This document shows positions 1-5,909 of a stretch of DNA of 9,914 bases, piece after piece. How positions within the stretch are numbered: position 1 is the first letter of the stretch; each line of letters begins with the position of its first letter. The notes under the pieces are model-generated. The model was given only the letters and a program-made list of their open reading frames with translations. It ran no database searches and was not told the origin of the DNA. Source of the DNA: JARFPW01 sp035464655 (lineage in GTDB: Bacteria; Gemmatimonadota; Gemmatimonadetes; Palauibacterales; Palauibacteraceae); the NCBI GenBank assembly GCA_035464655.1, contig DATHRZ010000080.1, forward strand, positions 1 to 9,914, read 5' to 3'. Position numbers and translations under genes: made by a program.

Positions 1-150
1 CTGATGCGCATGTTCGCGGGCGACGAGGCGGACGAGGCCCTCGACATGCGGCGGACGTCGAACGTCACGACCGAGCGCGGCGCCTCGCGGCTCCTGGCGG
101 ACAACTACGCGGGCATGGTGTCGAGGTGCTCGACCGGCGAAAGGGCCTGA
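1..150 (+). CDS. C-terminal tail of an unrecognised protein (partial)
   Basis: The frame starting at base 1 is open from the window edge to a TGA at 148-150, giving 49 residues. Almost every codon ends in G or C (GAA near the end is the only clear sense-codon exception), as in the other real genes here, while the other two plus frames lack this bias. The visible tail is charged and ends in STGERA. I see no motif, membrane segment or family signature, and do not recognise it. The stop lies only 46 bp before the start of the next gene, and the repeated leader of that gene begins right at this stop. The 5' part of the gene is outside the window. It could be the end of almost any soluble protein. 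Confidence 0.5.
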   Translation: MMRMFAGDEADEALDMRRTSNVTTERGASRLLADNYAGMVSRCSTGERA

Positions 151-151
151 C

Positions 152-270
152 GCCGCACAGCTTTCCCTCTCCACCATCCTGCGCGATCTTCCGCGCATGT
201 CGGAATCCAGGCCGAGGTCCTACCAACAATTCTTCGCCGAGCTCAAGCGCCGGAAGGTCTTCCGCGTGAT
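152..270 (+). repeat. Direct repeat copy A: leader plus start module of the first TolB/TPR gene
   Basis: This block matches 2079-2197 at a constant offset of 1927 bp. By eye, the 45 bp before the start codon differ at only five positions (169, 170, 175-177). From 178 to 270 the two copies are identical over 93 bp, including all synonymous positions of the first 24 codons. Identity collapses right after it, inside the first membrane helix. The unit thus combines a 5' leader with the cytoplasmic N-terminal motif of the protein. It may mark recent duplication or gene conversion. Confidence 0.9.
180..197 (+). promoter_or_regulatory. Hairpin touching the start codon, copy A
   Basis: TGCGCG (180-185), loop ATCTTC, then CGCGCA (192-197) form a perfect 6-bp stem. 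Its last base pair uses the A of the ATG at 197-199. No Shine-Dalgarno sequence is visible in the leader. In mRNA this stem would sit over the ribosome entry site, so it may limit translation or simply reflect a leader that starts without SD pairing. The same hairpin is preserved exactly in copy B. Function is inferred. Confidence 0.45.
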
Positions 271-2050
271 GGCGGTCTACGGGATCGTCGGCTTCGTCAT
301 CCTGCAGGTCGCCGACCTGGTGATTCCTGCTCTACTGCTGCCCGAATGGACCTACCGCCTCGTCGCGTTGATCCTGCTCGTCGGCTTTCCCATCGCCGTG
401 GTCATCGCCTGGGCGTTCGAGGTCACGCCGGACGGAATCAAGAAGACGGGAGCGGCGGAACCGGCGCAGATCGAGGCAATCGTCGCCCAGCCGGCGTCCC
501 GTCGCTGGCCCGCTGGGCTGTTGGCGCTCTTGGGCGCTGCGCTCCTGCTGTATGGCGGCTGGTGGGCGGGCCGGCAGTCCGGGCCGGGTGCGAGCGGGGA
601 AGCAAGCGCCGGCGCCGCGACGAGCGAGATGCGCCTCGCGATGGCGGAGGCTGAGGATGACGACCGGCCAACGATCGCCGTTCTCCCCTTCGCCGACATG
701 AGCCGGGAGGGCGACCAGGAGTACTTCAGCGACGGGATCACCGAAGAGATCCTCAACACGCTGGCGAAGGTTGACGATCTGAAGGTCATGGCCCGCACCT
801 CGGCCTTCGCTTTCAAGGGTGAGAATCTGGACATGCGCGCCGTGGGCGACAGCCTCGACGCGCGCTACCTGGTGGAGGGCAGCGTGCGGAAGGCGGACGA
901 TCAGCTCCGGATCACGGCCCAGTTGATCGACGCCGAGGACGGTTCGCACCTCTGGTCCGAGAGCTACGATCGCCGGCTCGAGAACGTGTTCGAGATCCAG
1001 ACCGAGATCGCGGAGGCGATCGCGGAGGAGCTGCGCGTGCCCCTCGGGCTGGAGGAGGGCGACCGACTCGTCTCGCCGACCGAAGATCTCGCCGCCTTCG
1101 ATCTCTACCTGGCCGGTCGCGCACGGATGCGACAACGCGGTCAGAACGTCGTCGAGGCGGTCGACCTGTTCGAGGCGGCGGTCGCCCGGGACTCGAGCTG
1201 GGCTCCCGCCTGGGCGGGTCTCGCCGAGGCGCGCGCTCTCCTCCCGTACTACACGACCGAGGTGGCGGATTCCGCGTTCTGGGCGAACAGTTTGGCGTCC
1301 GCCGAGCGGGCGTCACGTCGGGCCCTGGCGCTCGACGACGACAACGCGTCCGCGCTCGTGGCCCTCGGGAATGTGCACCGGGATCGATGGGAGTGGGACG
1401 AGGCCGAAGTGGCGTACCGACGCGCGCTGTCGCTCGACCCGGAGAACGTGGAAGCGCACCAGCAGTATGCCGAGTTCTTGGCCTATGTCGGCCGGTTCGA
1501 CGAGGCGTACGCGACGGCCCGTCGAGCACTTTCTCTGGATCGTACGCCGATTCGCCTCAACGTGGCGGCGTACACCGCCTTCATGGCTGGCCTGCACGAG
1601 AGAGCTTACGAATATCTGGCGGAAGGCATCGAGATGGATCCCGAGGGCAATGTCGAGCAACTCCGGACCAATATCCTGGGCTTACTGGCACAGTCGGGAG
1701 ACTGGACCGGCTTTCGGGAAGCTCTTCTCGAACTCGAAGTAGATGTGGACTCTGCGGTACCCGTGGAGCTGGCAGATGCGGTTCGACGCACCTGGCCCCG
1801 GGGTGTTCCTCCGACGCGGGAATTCGCCTCTACGGTTCCGATCCCCGTGATGGCGGCGCGAGTCTACATGTCTCTGGGCGAGCGTGACCGAGCGCTCGAG
1901 TCTCTGGAACGCTACGTGGCCGACCGGCCACCCTTCGGCGCTTCCTTCGCTCTGCTCTCGGAGGACTTCGAAGAATTGCGGAACGACCCGCGGTTCGAGG
2001 CCTTGCTCGCCGCGCGAGGCCTCGAAGGCGTGCGCCCTCAGCGACTGTAG
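197..2050 (+). CDS. Membrane-anchored TolB-like/TPR protein, paralog 1
   Basis: A 617-aa protein of a widespread family of probable signalling or scaffold proteins; no enzyme activity is visible. The N-terminal motif YQQFFAELKRRKVFRV (9-24) is followed by hydrophobic segments at about 24-46, 53-75 and 104-124. The second ends in the family motif AWAFEVTPDGIK. A flexible Ala/Glu-rich linker follows. The TolB-like domain (about 157-285) starts with PTIAVLPFADMS and contains EYFSDGITEE and LVEGSVRKADDQLRITAQL. TPR-like helices fill about 300-580, clearest at 384-417 and 418-451. The C-terminal motif is NDPRFEALL. The ATG at 197 is chosen because the N-terminal motif starts at once and the same ATG is conserved in the paralog 73 bp downstream. 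There is no DNA-binding or cyclase domain. Codons after about residue 445 end in A/T far more often than those before, unlike paralog 2. It probably gathers partners at the inner membrane; its partner is unknown. Confidence 0.9.
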   Translation: MSESRPRSYQQFFAELKRRKVFRVMAVYGIVGFVILQVADLVIPALLLPEWTYRLVALILLVGFPIAVVIAWAFEVTPDGIKKTGAAEPAQIEAIVAQPASRRWPAGLLALLGAALLLYGGWWAGRQSGPGASGEASAGAATSEMRLAMAEAEDDDRPTIAVLPFADMSREGDQEYFSDGITEEILNTLAKVDDLKVMARTSAFAFKGENLDMRAVGDSLDARYLVEGSVRKADDQLRITAQLIDAEDGSHLWSESYDRRLENVFEIQTEIAEAIAEELRVPLGLEEGDRLVSPTEDLAAFDLYLAGRARMRQRGQNVVEAVDLFEAAVARDSSWAPAWAGLAEARALLPYYTTEVADSAFWANSLASAERASRRALALDDDNASALVALGNVHRDRWEWDEAEVAYRRALSLDPENVEAHQQYAEFLAYVGRFDEAYATARRALSLDRTPIRLNVAAYTAFMAGLHERAYEYLAEGIEMDPEGNVEQLRTNILGLLAQSGDWTGFREALLELEVDVDSAVPVELADAVRRTWPRGVPPTREFASTVPIPVMAARVYMSLGERDRALESLERYVADRPPFGASFALLSEDFEELRNDPRFEALLAARGLEGVRPQRL

Positions 2051-2068
2051 CCGGTCGACGATGCCATA

Positions 2069-2083
2069 GCGGCCCTAAGCCGC
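2069..2083 (+). terminator. Weak hairpin after paralog 1
   Basis: GCGGC (2069-2073), loop CCTAA, GCCGC (2079-2083) form a 5-bp stem 18 bp after the stop of paralog 1. There is no T run. Its right arm overlaps the start of repeat copy B. It could be a weak terminator or attenuator between the two paralogs, or chance in GC-rich DNA. Confidence 0.2.
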
Positions 2084-2197
2084 ACAGCTTTCCCTTCCCA
2101 CGGCCCTGCGCGATCTTCCGCGCATGTCGGAATCCAGGCCGAGGTCCTACCAACAATTCTTCGCCGAGCTCAAGCGCCGGAAGGTCTTCCGCGTGAT
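2079..2197 (+). repeat. Direct repeat copy B: leader plus start module of the second TolB/TPR gene
   Basis: This is the second copy of the block at 152-270. The leader is 40 of 45 bases identical, and then 93 bp (2105-2197) are identical through codon 24 and into codon 25. An in-frame TAA at 2076-2078 closes the frame upstream, which supports the ATG at 2124 as the start in both copies. Confidence 0.9.
2107..2124 (+). promoter_or_regulatory. Hairpin touching the start codon, copy B
   Basis: This is the same 6-bp stem (TGCGCG, loop ATCTTC, CGCGCA) as at 180-197, again pairing with the A of the ATG and again without a visible Shine-Dalgarno sequence. Its exact retention alongside a changed stretch just upstream (2096-2104) fits either constraint or recent homogenisation. 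Confidence 0.45.
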
Positions 2198-3992
2198 AGC
2201 CGCCTACGGCGTCATCGGCTTCGCGGTCATCGAGGCGGCCGAAGCGATCTTTCCGCGAGTCGCGCTGCCCGACTGGTCGGTCACCCTCGTCGTGTGGCTC
2301 ACGCTGCTGGGCTTCCCTATCGCCGTCGTGCTGGCCTGGGCGTTCGAGTCGACCCCCGAGGGCGTGAGGCGCACCAAGGATGCCACGCCCGAAGAGATCG
2401 AGGCGATCGTCGCCCAGCCGGCGTCCCGCCGCTGGCTCGCCGGACTGCTGGCGCTGGTCGGCGGCGCGCTCCTGCTGTACGGCGGCTGGTGGGCGGGCCG
2501 TCAGTCTGCACCGGGTTCGAGCGGGGAGACGGACGCGCGCTCCGAGGCGAGCGAGATGCGTCTGGCGATGACCGATCTCGAGGAAGACGACAGACCGACG
2601 ATCGCCGTGCTCCCGTTCGCCGACATGAGCCGCGAGGGCGACCAGGAGTACTTCAGCGACGGGATCACCGAGGAACTGCTCAACACGCTGGCGAAGATCC
2701 GCGACCTGAAGGTCATGGCACGTACCTCGGCCTTCGCTTTCAAGGGCCAGAACCTGGACATGCGCGCCGTGGGCGACAGCCTCGACGCGCAGTTTCTGGT
2801 GGAGGGGAGCGTGCGGAAGGCGGGCGACCAGCTCCGGATCACGGCGCAGCTCATCGACGCCGGGGACGGCTCGCACCTCTGGTCGGAGACCTACGACCGT
2901 CGTCTCGAGAACGTGTTCGAGATCCAGACGGAGATCGCAGAGGCGATCGCGGAGGAGCTGCGCGTTCCTCTAGGGCTCGAGGAGGGCGAACGGCTCGTCC
3001 TGCCGACCGAAGACCTCGAGGCCTTCGATCTCTACCTGGCAGGCCGATCCCGCATGCGCGAGCGGGGTGACGAGAACATCAGGGAGGCGATCGGGCTGTT
3101 CGAGGCGGCCATCGCGCGGGACTCTAGCTGGGCGCCGGCCTGGGCGGGGCTGGCGGAGGCCAAGACGCTGACCCCGCACTACGTGGACAAGGAGGTGGCC
3201 GACTCCACGTTCTGGGCCAACAGCCTGGCCGACGCCGAGCGGGCGGCCGAGCGGGCGCTCGAGCTGGATCCGCGGAATGCCTCCGCCATGGTGGCCCTCG
3301 CCAGCGCGCACAGAGATCGATGGGATTGGGACGCGGCCGAGGCCGCCTTCGAGCGTGCCCTGGCGCTCGATCCCGAGAGCGTCGAAGCGCACCAGCAGTA
3401 CGCGGAGTATCTGTCCTACGTCGCCCGACTCGACGAGGCCTACGCGGCGGCCCGCCGGGCCCTCGCCCTCGATCGGGCGCCCATCCGTCTCAACATCATG
3501 GGGTTGATGGCGATTCTGAACGAGCGATACGACGAGGCGGAGGTCGTGCTGAACGAGGGACTCCAGGCCGACTCCGCGCGGCGCGTCGCGGGGCTCTATA
3601 ACAACCTCGCTCGCGTCCACCTGGAACGCGGCGACTGGGCGGCATATCGGAGAACCTGGCTCCGCGCGATCGCGGACCTCGTGTCGGAGGACGCAGCCGA
3701 GGGGCTCCGGGCGGCCTGGCCGGAGGAACAGCCGCTGACGACCGACGCCGCTGACCGCTTCGCGGAGAGGATCAGTCATTTGGCTTCGGCCGCGATGTTT
3801 CTAGCGCTGGGTCGGGAGGAACGCGCTCTGGATGAGATCGAAGAGCACTTCGACGGACCGCCGTACGGAGAGCGGCCTCGCCACCTGTTCCACATCTTCC
3901 TCGACCCGGTGCGGGACGACCCGCGCTTCCAGGCGCTCCTGCCGCGACACAATCTGGAAGGCGTGCGGCCGCAACGGCTCGAATCGCAATGA
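2124..3992 (+). CDS. Membrane-anchored TolB-like/TPR protein, paralog 2
   Basis: A 622-aa paralog of the preceding gene with the same order: N-terminal motif (1-24), hydrophobic segments at about 24-44, 52-75 and 104-124, TolB-like domain (about 157-285), TPR-like helices (about 300-590; clearest at 387-420 and 421-454), and a terminal DPRFQALLPRHNLEGVRPQRL-type ending. Residues 1-24, 92-127 and the TolB-like domain are nearly identical to paralog 1. The first two helices and their loop (25-90) and the region after about 455 differ strongly. Third codon positions stay GC-rich throughout, unlike the end of paralog 1. It starts 73 bp after paralog 1 and is followed within 7 bp by a strong hairpin, so the pair may form one transcription unit. 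Like paralog 1 it is probably a membrane scaffold or sensor. The differing helices suggest a different membrane partner or signal. No enzyme motif is visible. Confidence 0.9.
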   Translation: MSESRPRSYQQFFAELKRRKVFRVIAAYGVIGFAVIEAAEAIFPRVALPDWSVTLVVWLTLLGFPIAVVLAWAFESTPEGVRRTKDATPEEIEAIVAQPASRRWLAGLLALVGGALLLYGGWWAGRQSAPGSSGETDARSEASEMRLAMTDLEEDDRPTIAVLPFADMSREGDQEYFSDGITEELLNTLAKIRDLKVMARTSAFAFKGQNLDMRAVGDSLDAQFLVEGSVRKAGDQLRITAQLIDAGDGSHLWSETYDRRLENVFEIQTEIAEAIAEELRVPLGLEEGERLVLPTEDLEAFDLYLAGRSRMRERGDENIREAIGLFEAAIARDSSWAPAWAGLAEAKTLTPHYVDKEVADSTFWANSLADAERAAERALELDPRNASAMVALASAHRDRWDWDAAEAAFERALALDPESVEAHQQYAEYLSYVARLDEAYAAARRALALDRAPIRLNIMGLMAILNERYDEAEVVLNEGLQADSARRVAGLYNNLARVHLERGDWAAYRRTWLRAIADLVSEDAAEGLRAAWPEEQPLTTDAADRFAERISHLASAAMFLALGREERALDEIEEHFDGPPYGERPRHLFHIFLDPVRDDPRFQALLPRHNLEGVRPQRLESQ

Positions 3993-3998
3993 GACGAG

Positions 3999-4039
3999 CC
4001 ATGACGAGCGACGCAGACGCTGGCGGACGCTCGTCGTGG
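3999..4039. terminator. Strong hairpin between the TolB/TPR pair and the lipoprotein gene
   Basis: Bases 3999-4010 (CCATGACGAGCG) pair with 4028-4039 (CGCTCGTCGTGG). The stem is 12 bp with one T-G wobble, around a 17-base loop that can itself pair CGC with GCG. It starts 7 bp after the stop of paralog 2 and lies beyond the end of the convergent lipoprotein gene. No T run follows on either strand, so it is terminator-like rather than a classical intrinsic terminator. It could serve both directions. Confidence 0.5.
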
Positions 4040-4140
4040 GTGAACCGCCCCAGGTTTGTCGGAGGCTCCATTCAAGGCGCGCGCCGTCCGGATGGTTCTC
4101 CCGCCTGAGGACAGGTCACTGGCGTGCATGGTTCCTGGCC

Positions 4141-5175
4141 CTACCGCCGGTCGACCTCCTCACGCCCAAACCGATCCGCATTCAGGGCATACGCACTCAG
4201 CGCGAGCCCCCCGCCCGGAATCCGCCGCACGCCCATGATCACGCCGTCGTGCACCACCCACGGACGGAAGTTGTCGGGCGTAGTGCGGACGCCGAGGAAT
4301 GAGACCGAGTCGGCCGGCGGCGCCTCGCCCTCGGGCGCTGCGAGGCGCGCGTCGTAGGCGGCGTAGCTGCGGCCCACCCCCGGCTCCTCGGCGTGCACGA
4401 GCCACACGATGTCGAGCGCGCGGTCGGCCAGGATGCCGACGGCCGCGCGATCCTCGTCCCGCAGCACGAGCCGGCGGACGCCGCCCGGCGTCACGGAGAA
4501 CACCGTGTCGGGCGCGGTCCGCGCGTACACCCACATCCCTTCCGTCGACGGCGACATCGACGTCTCGCCCGGTTCCGCCGTCGCCGTGCGCAGCGCCTCG
4601 GGGCCGTGGGCCGCCGAGAGTAGCGTGTCGCGCTCCTCGCCCCGCATCCCCGTGCGGATCACCACCGGATGCCGCCCGCTGACCGTGTCCCCCGCCGCGA
4701 TGCCGAAGGTGAGGCCCACCGGCTGCCGGCTGAACGACATCACGGCCGGTACGAACCCCGGCTCGAACCCGCGGATGTGCTCGCCCTCGAGCGTGAACAG
4801 GTCGACCATCTGCGTCTCGGCGTCGAAGGACGCGAGCCCGAACTCGGGGTCGACGGCGATCTTGGCCGGCGTCCCGACCTCCACGGGCTCGCGGTCGGCC
4901 ATCCCGATCCCCACGTAGCGCCCCTCGAGGGGAGCGATCGAGAAGATGACACCCGCCATCAGGTCCGCCACCCACGCCTCGTCGCGCGTCAACGCTTTGA
5001 CGTCGCCCGGCTGCCCGAGCCCGATGATCACCGAGTCGGGCTGCGCCCAGTACTCCCGCGCCGCCGTATAGTCGGTGTCGTCCCCGCAGGCGGCGAGGCC
5101 GAGCGCGGCGCCCGCCAGCAGGGCTAGCGCAGCGAAGGAACGGGCCGAACGTGAACCGGAAACTGTCTGCGTCAT
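4141..5175 (-). CDS. Predicted lipoprotein of unknown function
   Basis: A 344-aa exported protein. The N-terminus has a basic stretch (SGSRSARS), a hydrophobic core (FAALALLAGAALG) and a lipobox LAAC with the lipidated cysteine at residue 30. Gly follows the Cys, so outer-membrane sorting is more likely than inner-membrane retention. The mature part alternates short strand-like pieces with turns (for example MVDLFTLEGEHIRGFEPG and DTVFSVTPGGVRRLVL), the look of a beta-propeller, but I cannot name a family. The ATG at 5175 is chosen because it puts the signal peptide at the N-terminus; upstream in-frame codons up to 5322 give a Pro/Arg-rich sequence with no signal. GGAG (5180-5183) lies 4 bases before the ATG, slightly close. 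A candidate promoter lies at 5243-5270. The gene stands alone on the minus strand, convergent with the TolB/TPR pair. Function unknown. Confidence 0.85.
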   Translation of the reverse strand: MTQTVSGSRSARSFAALALLAGAALGLAACGDDTDYTAAREYWAQPDSVIIGLGQPGDVKALTRDEAWVADLMAGVIFSIAPLEGRYVGIGMADREPVEVGTPAKIAVDPEFGLASFDAETQMVDLFTLEGEHIRGFEPGFVPAVMSFSRQPVGLTFGIAAGDTVSGRHPVVIRTGMRGEERDTLLSAAHGPEALRTATAEPGETSMSPSTEGMWVYARTAPDTVFSVTPGGVRRLVLRDEDRAAVGILADRALDIVWLVHAEEPGVGRSYAAYDARLAAPEGEAPPADSVSFLGVRTTPDNFRPWVVHDGVIMGVRRIPGGGLALSAYALNADRFGREEVDRR

Positions 5176-5242
5176 GGGACTCCGGACGTGCCAGGGGTCT
5201 CGTGCGTGCGGCCGCGCGCGGCGGCCCGATCGGGTGGACAGG

Positions 5243-5270
5243 ATGATAGGGAATGGTGGGGCGAGGGCAA
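5243..5270 (-). promoter_or_regulatory. Candidate sigma-70-type promoter of the lipoprotein gene
   Basis: Read on the minus strand, TTGCCC (5270-5265) and TATCAT (5248-5243) are separated by 16 bp. This would place the transcript start near 5236 and give a leader of about 60 nt before the ATG at 5175. Both boxes are imperfect, so this is tentative. Confidence 0.35.
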
Positions 5271-5290
5271 GCGGGGGTGGGCGAACACCG

Positions 5291-5313
5291 GGTACGGACG
5301 GTACGGGGTACGG
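5291..5313. repeat. Three tandem copies of GGTACGG
   Basis: GGTACGG occurs at 5291-5297, 5300-5306 and 5307-5313, with AC after the first and third copies. The cluster lies 21 bp upstream of the candidate -35 box of the lipoprotein promoter. It could bind a regulator or be a simple-sequence remnant. Confidence 0.5.
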
Positions 5314-5358
5314 ACCGGGCATATAGGTAACAAAGCAGACCGGGCAGTGGGTAACACT

Positions 5359-5431
5359 CGGCCATACTTGGTCAGGCCGATCGCCTCGGACCGAGGTGTA
5401 CGCACTGGCACGGCGAATCTGGTGAGCCGTG
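5359..5431. other. Run of inverted repeats
   Basis: Three inverted repeats follow each other. CGGCC/GGCCG are at 5359-5363 and 5375-5379. CCTCGGACCGAGG is a 13-bp palindrome at 5384-5396. CACGGC/GCCGTG are at 5409-5414 and 5426-5431. With the larger hairpin at 5438-5474 this gives four foldable elements in about 115 bp of non-coding DNA. They might belong to a structured RNA, operators, or mobile-element ends. Chance folding in GC-rich DNA is a real alternative. Confidence 0.3.
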
Positions 5432-5437
5432 GCACGA

Positions 5438-5474
5438 GTGTGAGTAAGGCGCTACCGCCTGCTCCTTCTCACAC
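5438..5474 (-). terminator. Two-tier hairpin at the end of the decayed minus-strand gene
   Basis: GTGTGAG (5438-5444) pairs with CTCACAC (5468-5474). Nested inside, AGGCG (5447-5451) pairs with CGCCT (5456-5460) around CTAC. On the minus strand the outer arm contains the TGA stop (5469-5471) of the small coding region next to it, so the structure sits where a terminator would. There is no T run. A binding site or recombination structure is also possible. Confidence 0.4.
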
Positions 5475-5715
5475 CCTCGCCTGTCTTGCTGCCCGGCGCA
5501 GCCGCGCCTCGAACGATGCGGACTCTCGGGCTATCTGCGGGTCTTCGTCGGGAAGTCCTTCAGGTTCTGCAGGGTTCGGGAAGCGTGCCCTGTTCGATCG
5601 ACTGAATGACGTTGCGCTTTGAGACGTTCGGGTTGCCTGTCTCGGCATGGTCACGCTTGCAGAATCGGGCTCATTAGCTTCCCTTACGTTGGCAGAATGG
5701 ACATCCACGGATGAT
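5469..5715 (-). pseudogene. Remains of a small Cys/His-containing protein
   Basis: On the minus strand one frame reads CPFCQRKGS (tgt at 5701-5703 onward), then two stops (taa 5674-5676, tga 5671-5673). It then reads ARFCKRDHAETGNPNVSKRN and continues ...QSIEQGTLP to a stop at 5560-5562. A shift of one base near 5575-5580 leads into a frame ending ...DEDPQIARESASFEARL RRAARQ and stopping at 5469-5471, directly in a terminator-like hairpin. The C-x-x-C and C-x-x-x-H spacing hints at a zinc-binding knuckle. I infer a broken small gene with two in-frame stops and a frameshift. The alternative is an intact 79-aa reading frame from an ATG at 5708, whose first half looks less protein-like. Family unknown. 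Confidence 0.3.
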
Positions 5716-5743
5716 CCCCCGCTCCTATGCCATCACTTCAGCT

Positions 5744-5773
5744 AGAGCGGAGCGCGAGCCTCCAGAGCGGAGC
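5744..5773. repeat. Direct repeat AGAGCGGAGC, spaced 20 bp
   Basis: AGAGCGGAGC occurs at 5744-5753 and 5764-5773. The centre-to-centre distance of 20 bp is about two helical turns, so both copies face the same side of DNA. They lie 56 bp upstream of the mini-ORF that precedes the HD-GYP gene, and could be an operator for it. Confidence 0.4.
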
Positions 5774-5778
5774 AGAAG

Positions 5779-5821
5779 CATGCCCGTAGCGATGGGTATG
5801 ACTTTTCATGCGAAAAGGAGG
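5779..5821 (+). promoter_or_regulatory. Structured leader with a near-perfect Shine-Dalgarno
   Basis: CATGCCC (5779-5785) pairs with GGGTATG (5794-5800) with one wobble. CTTTTC (5802-5807), loop ATGC, pairs with GAAAAG (5812-5817). The second hairpin covers the left part of the Shine-Dalgarno AAAAGGAGG (5813-5821), which is 7 bases before the ATG at 5829. GCATG (5778-5782) could instead pair with CATGC (5807-5811), which excludes the other two folds. This would allow switching of ribosome access, but the pairs are short and AT-rich. I see no match to the known c-di-GMP riboswitch consensus. Confidence 0.4.
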
Positions 5822-5828
5822 ACTGCTC

Positions 5829-5876
5829 ATGGCCTGGTTACTGAGTGCACTACTCGGTGGTTCGCTGAAGTGGTAG
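5829..5876 (+). CDS. 15-codon mini-ORF in frame with the HD-GYP gene
   Basis: ATG at 5829 follows the best Shine-Dalgarno of the window (AAAAGGAGG, 7-base spacer). It encodes MAWLLSALLGGSLKW and stops at TAG 5874-5876. An upstream in-frame ATG at 5808 would add seven residues. The peptide is hydrophobic with a Lys-Trp end. The mini-ORF is in the same frame as the HD-GYP gene, with no other stop between the TAG and that gene. It may be a leader peptide for translational coupling, a tiny membrane peptide, or the original N-terminus of the HD-GYP protein cut off by an amber codon. I cannot tell these apart from sequence alone. Confidence 0.4.
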   Translation: MAWLLSALLGGSLKW

Positions 5877-5882
5877 CGTAGA

Positions 5883-5900
5883 GAGTTGGGGGATCAACTC
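5883..5900 (+). promoter_or_regulatory. Hairpin between the mini-ORF stop and the HD-GYP start
   Basis: GAGTTG (5883-5888), loop GGGGAT, CAACTC (5895-5900) form a perfect 6-bp stem. It lies 6 bp after the mini-ORF stop and 9 bp before the ATG at 5910. It buries the alternative TTG start at 5886. A ribosome finishing the mini-ORF could open it, which would fit coupling. Confidence 0.4.
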
Positions 5901-5909
5901 CACCGATCT

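Larger units (their letters stand above)
5176..5828. other. Long non-coding gap with lower GC and several small structures
   Basis: About 650 bp without a convincing intact gene lies between the lipoprotein start and the mini-ORF before the HD-GYP gene. The first 140 bp look like ordinary GC-rich promoter DNA. From about 5320 onward A/T is clearly more frequent. The gap contains tandem GGTACGG repeats, a cluster of inverted repeats (5359-5474), a decayed small coding region on the minus strand (5469-5715) and direct repeats (5744-5773). I found no tRNA, no CRISPR array and no IS ends. It may be a relic of mobile or recombined DNA. Confidence 0.55.

Noticed and set aside
1830..2876. Long minus-strand reading frame antisense to the end of paralog 1 and the start of paralog 2
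   Set aside because: It crosses the junction and repeated leader and is Arg/Gly/Pro-rich without motifs. It mirrors the codon bias of the plus-strand genes, as expected for a shadow in GC-rich DNA.
5176..5322. Extension of the lipoprotein gene to an upstream ATG at 5322
   Set aside because: The extra 49 residues are Pro/Arg-rich and would bury the signal peptide and lipobox far from the N-terminus.
5590..5605. tRNA T-loop-like GTTCGATC
   Set aside because: The flanking bases do not form a T stem, and no acceptor stem or anticodon arm can be found around it.
5690..5885. c-di-GMP riboswitch upstream of the HD-GYP gene
   Set aside because: Hairpins exist, but the conserved core of the known c-di-GMP-I type (such as GACGCAAAGCC) is not present in this stretch.
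5320..5885. Insertion sequence or integrated element in the low-GC gap
   Set aside because: I found no transposase or integrase fragment, no pair of terminal inverted repeats and no target duplication. Only the composition and scattered small repeats hint at foreign origin.
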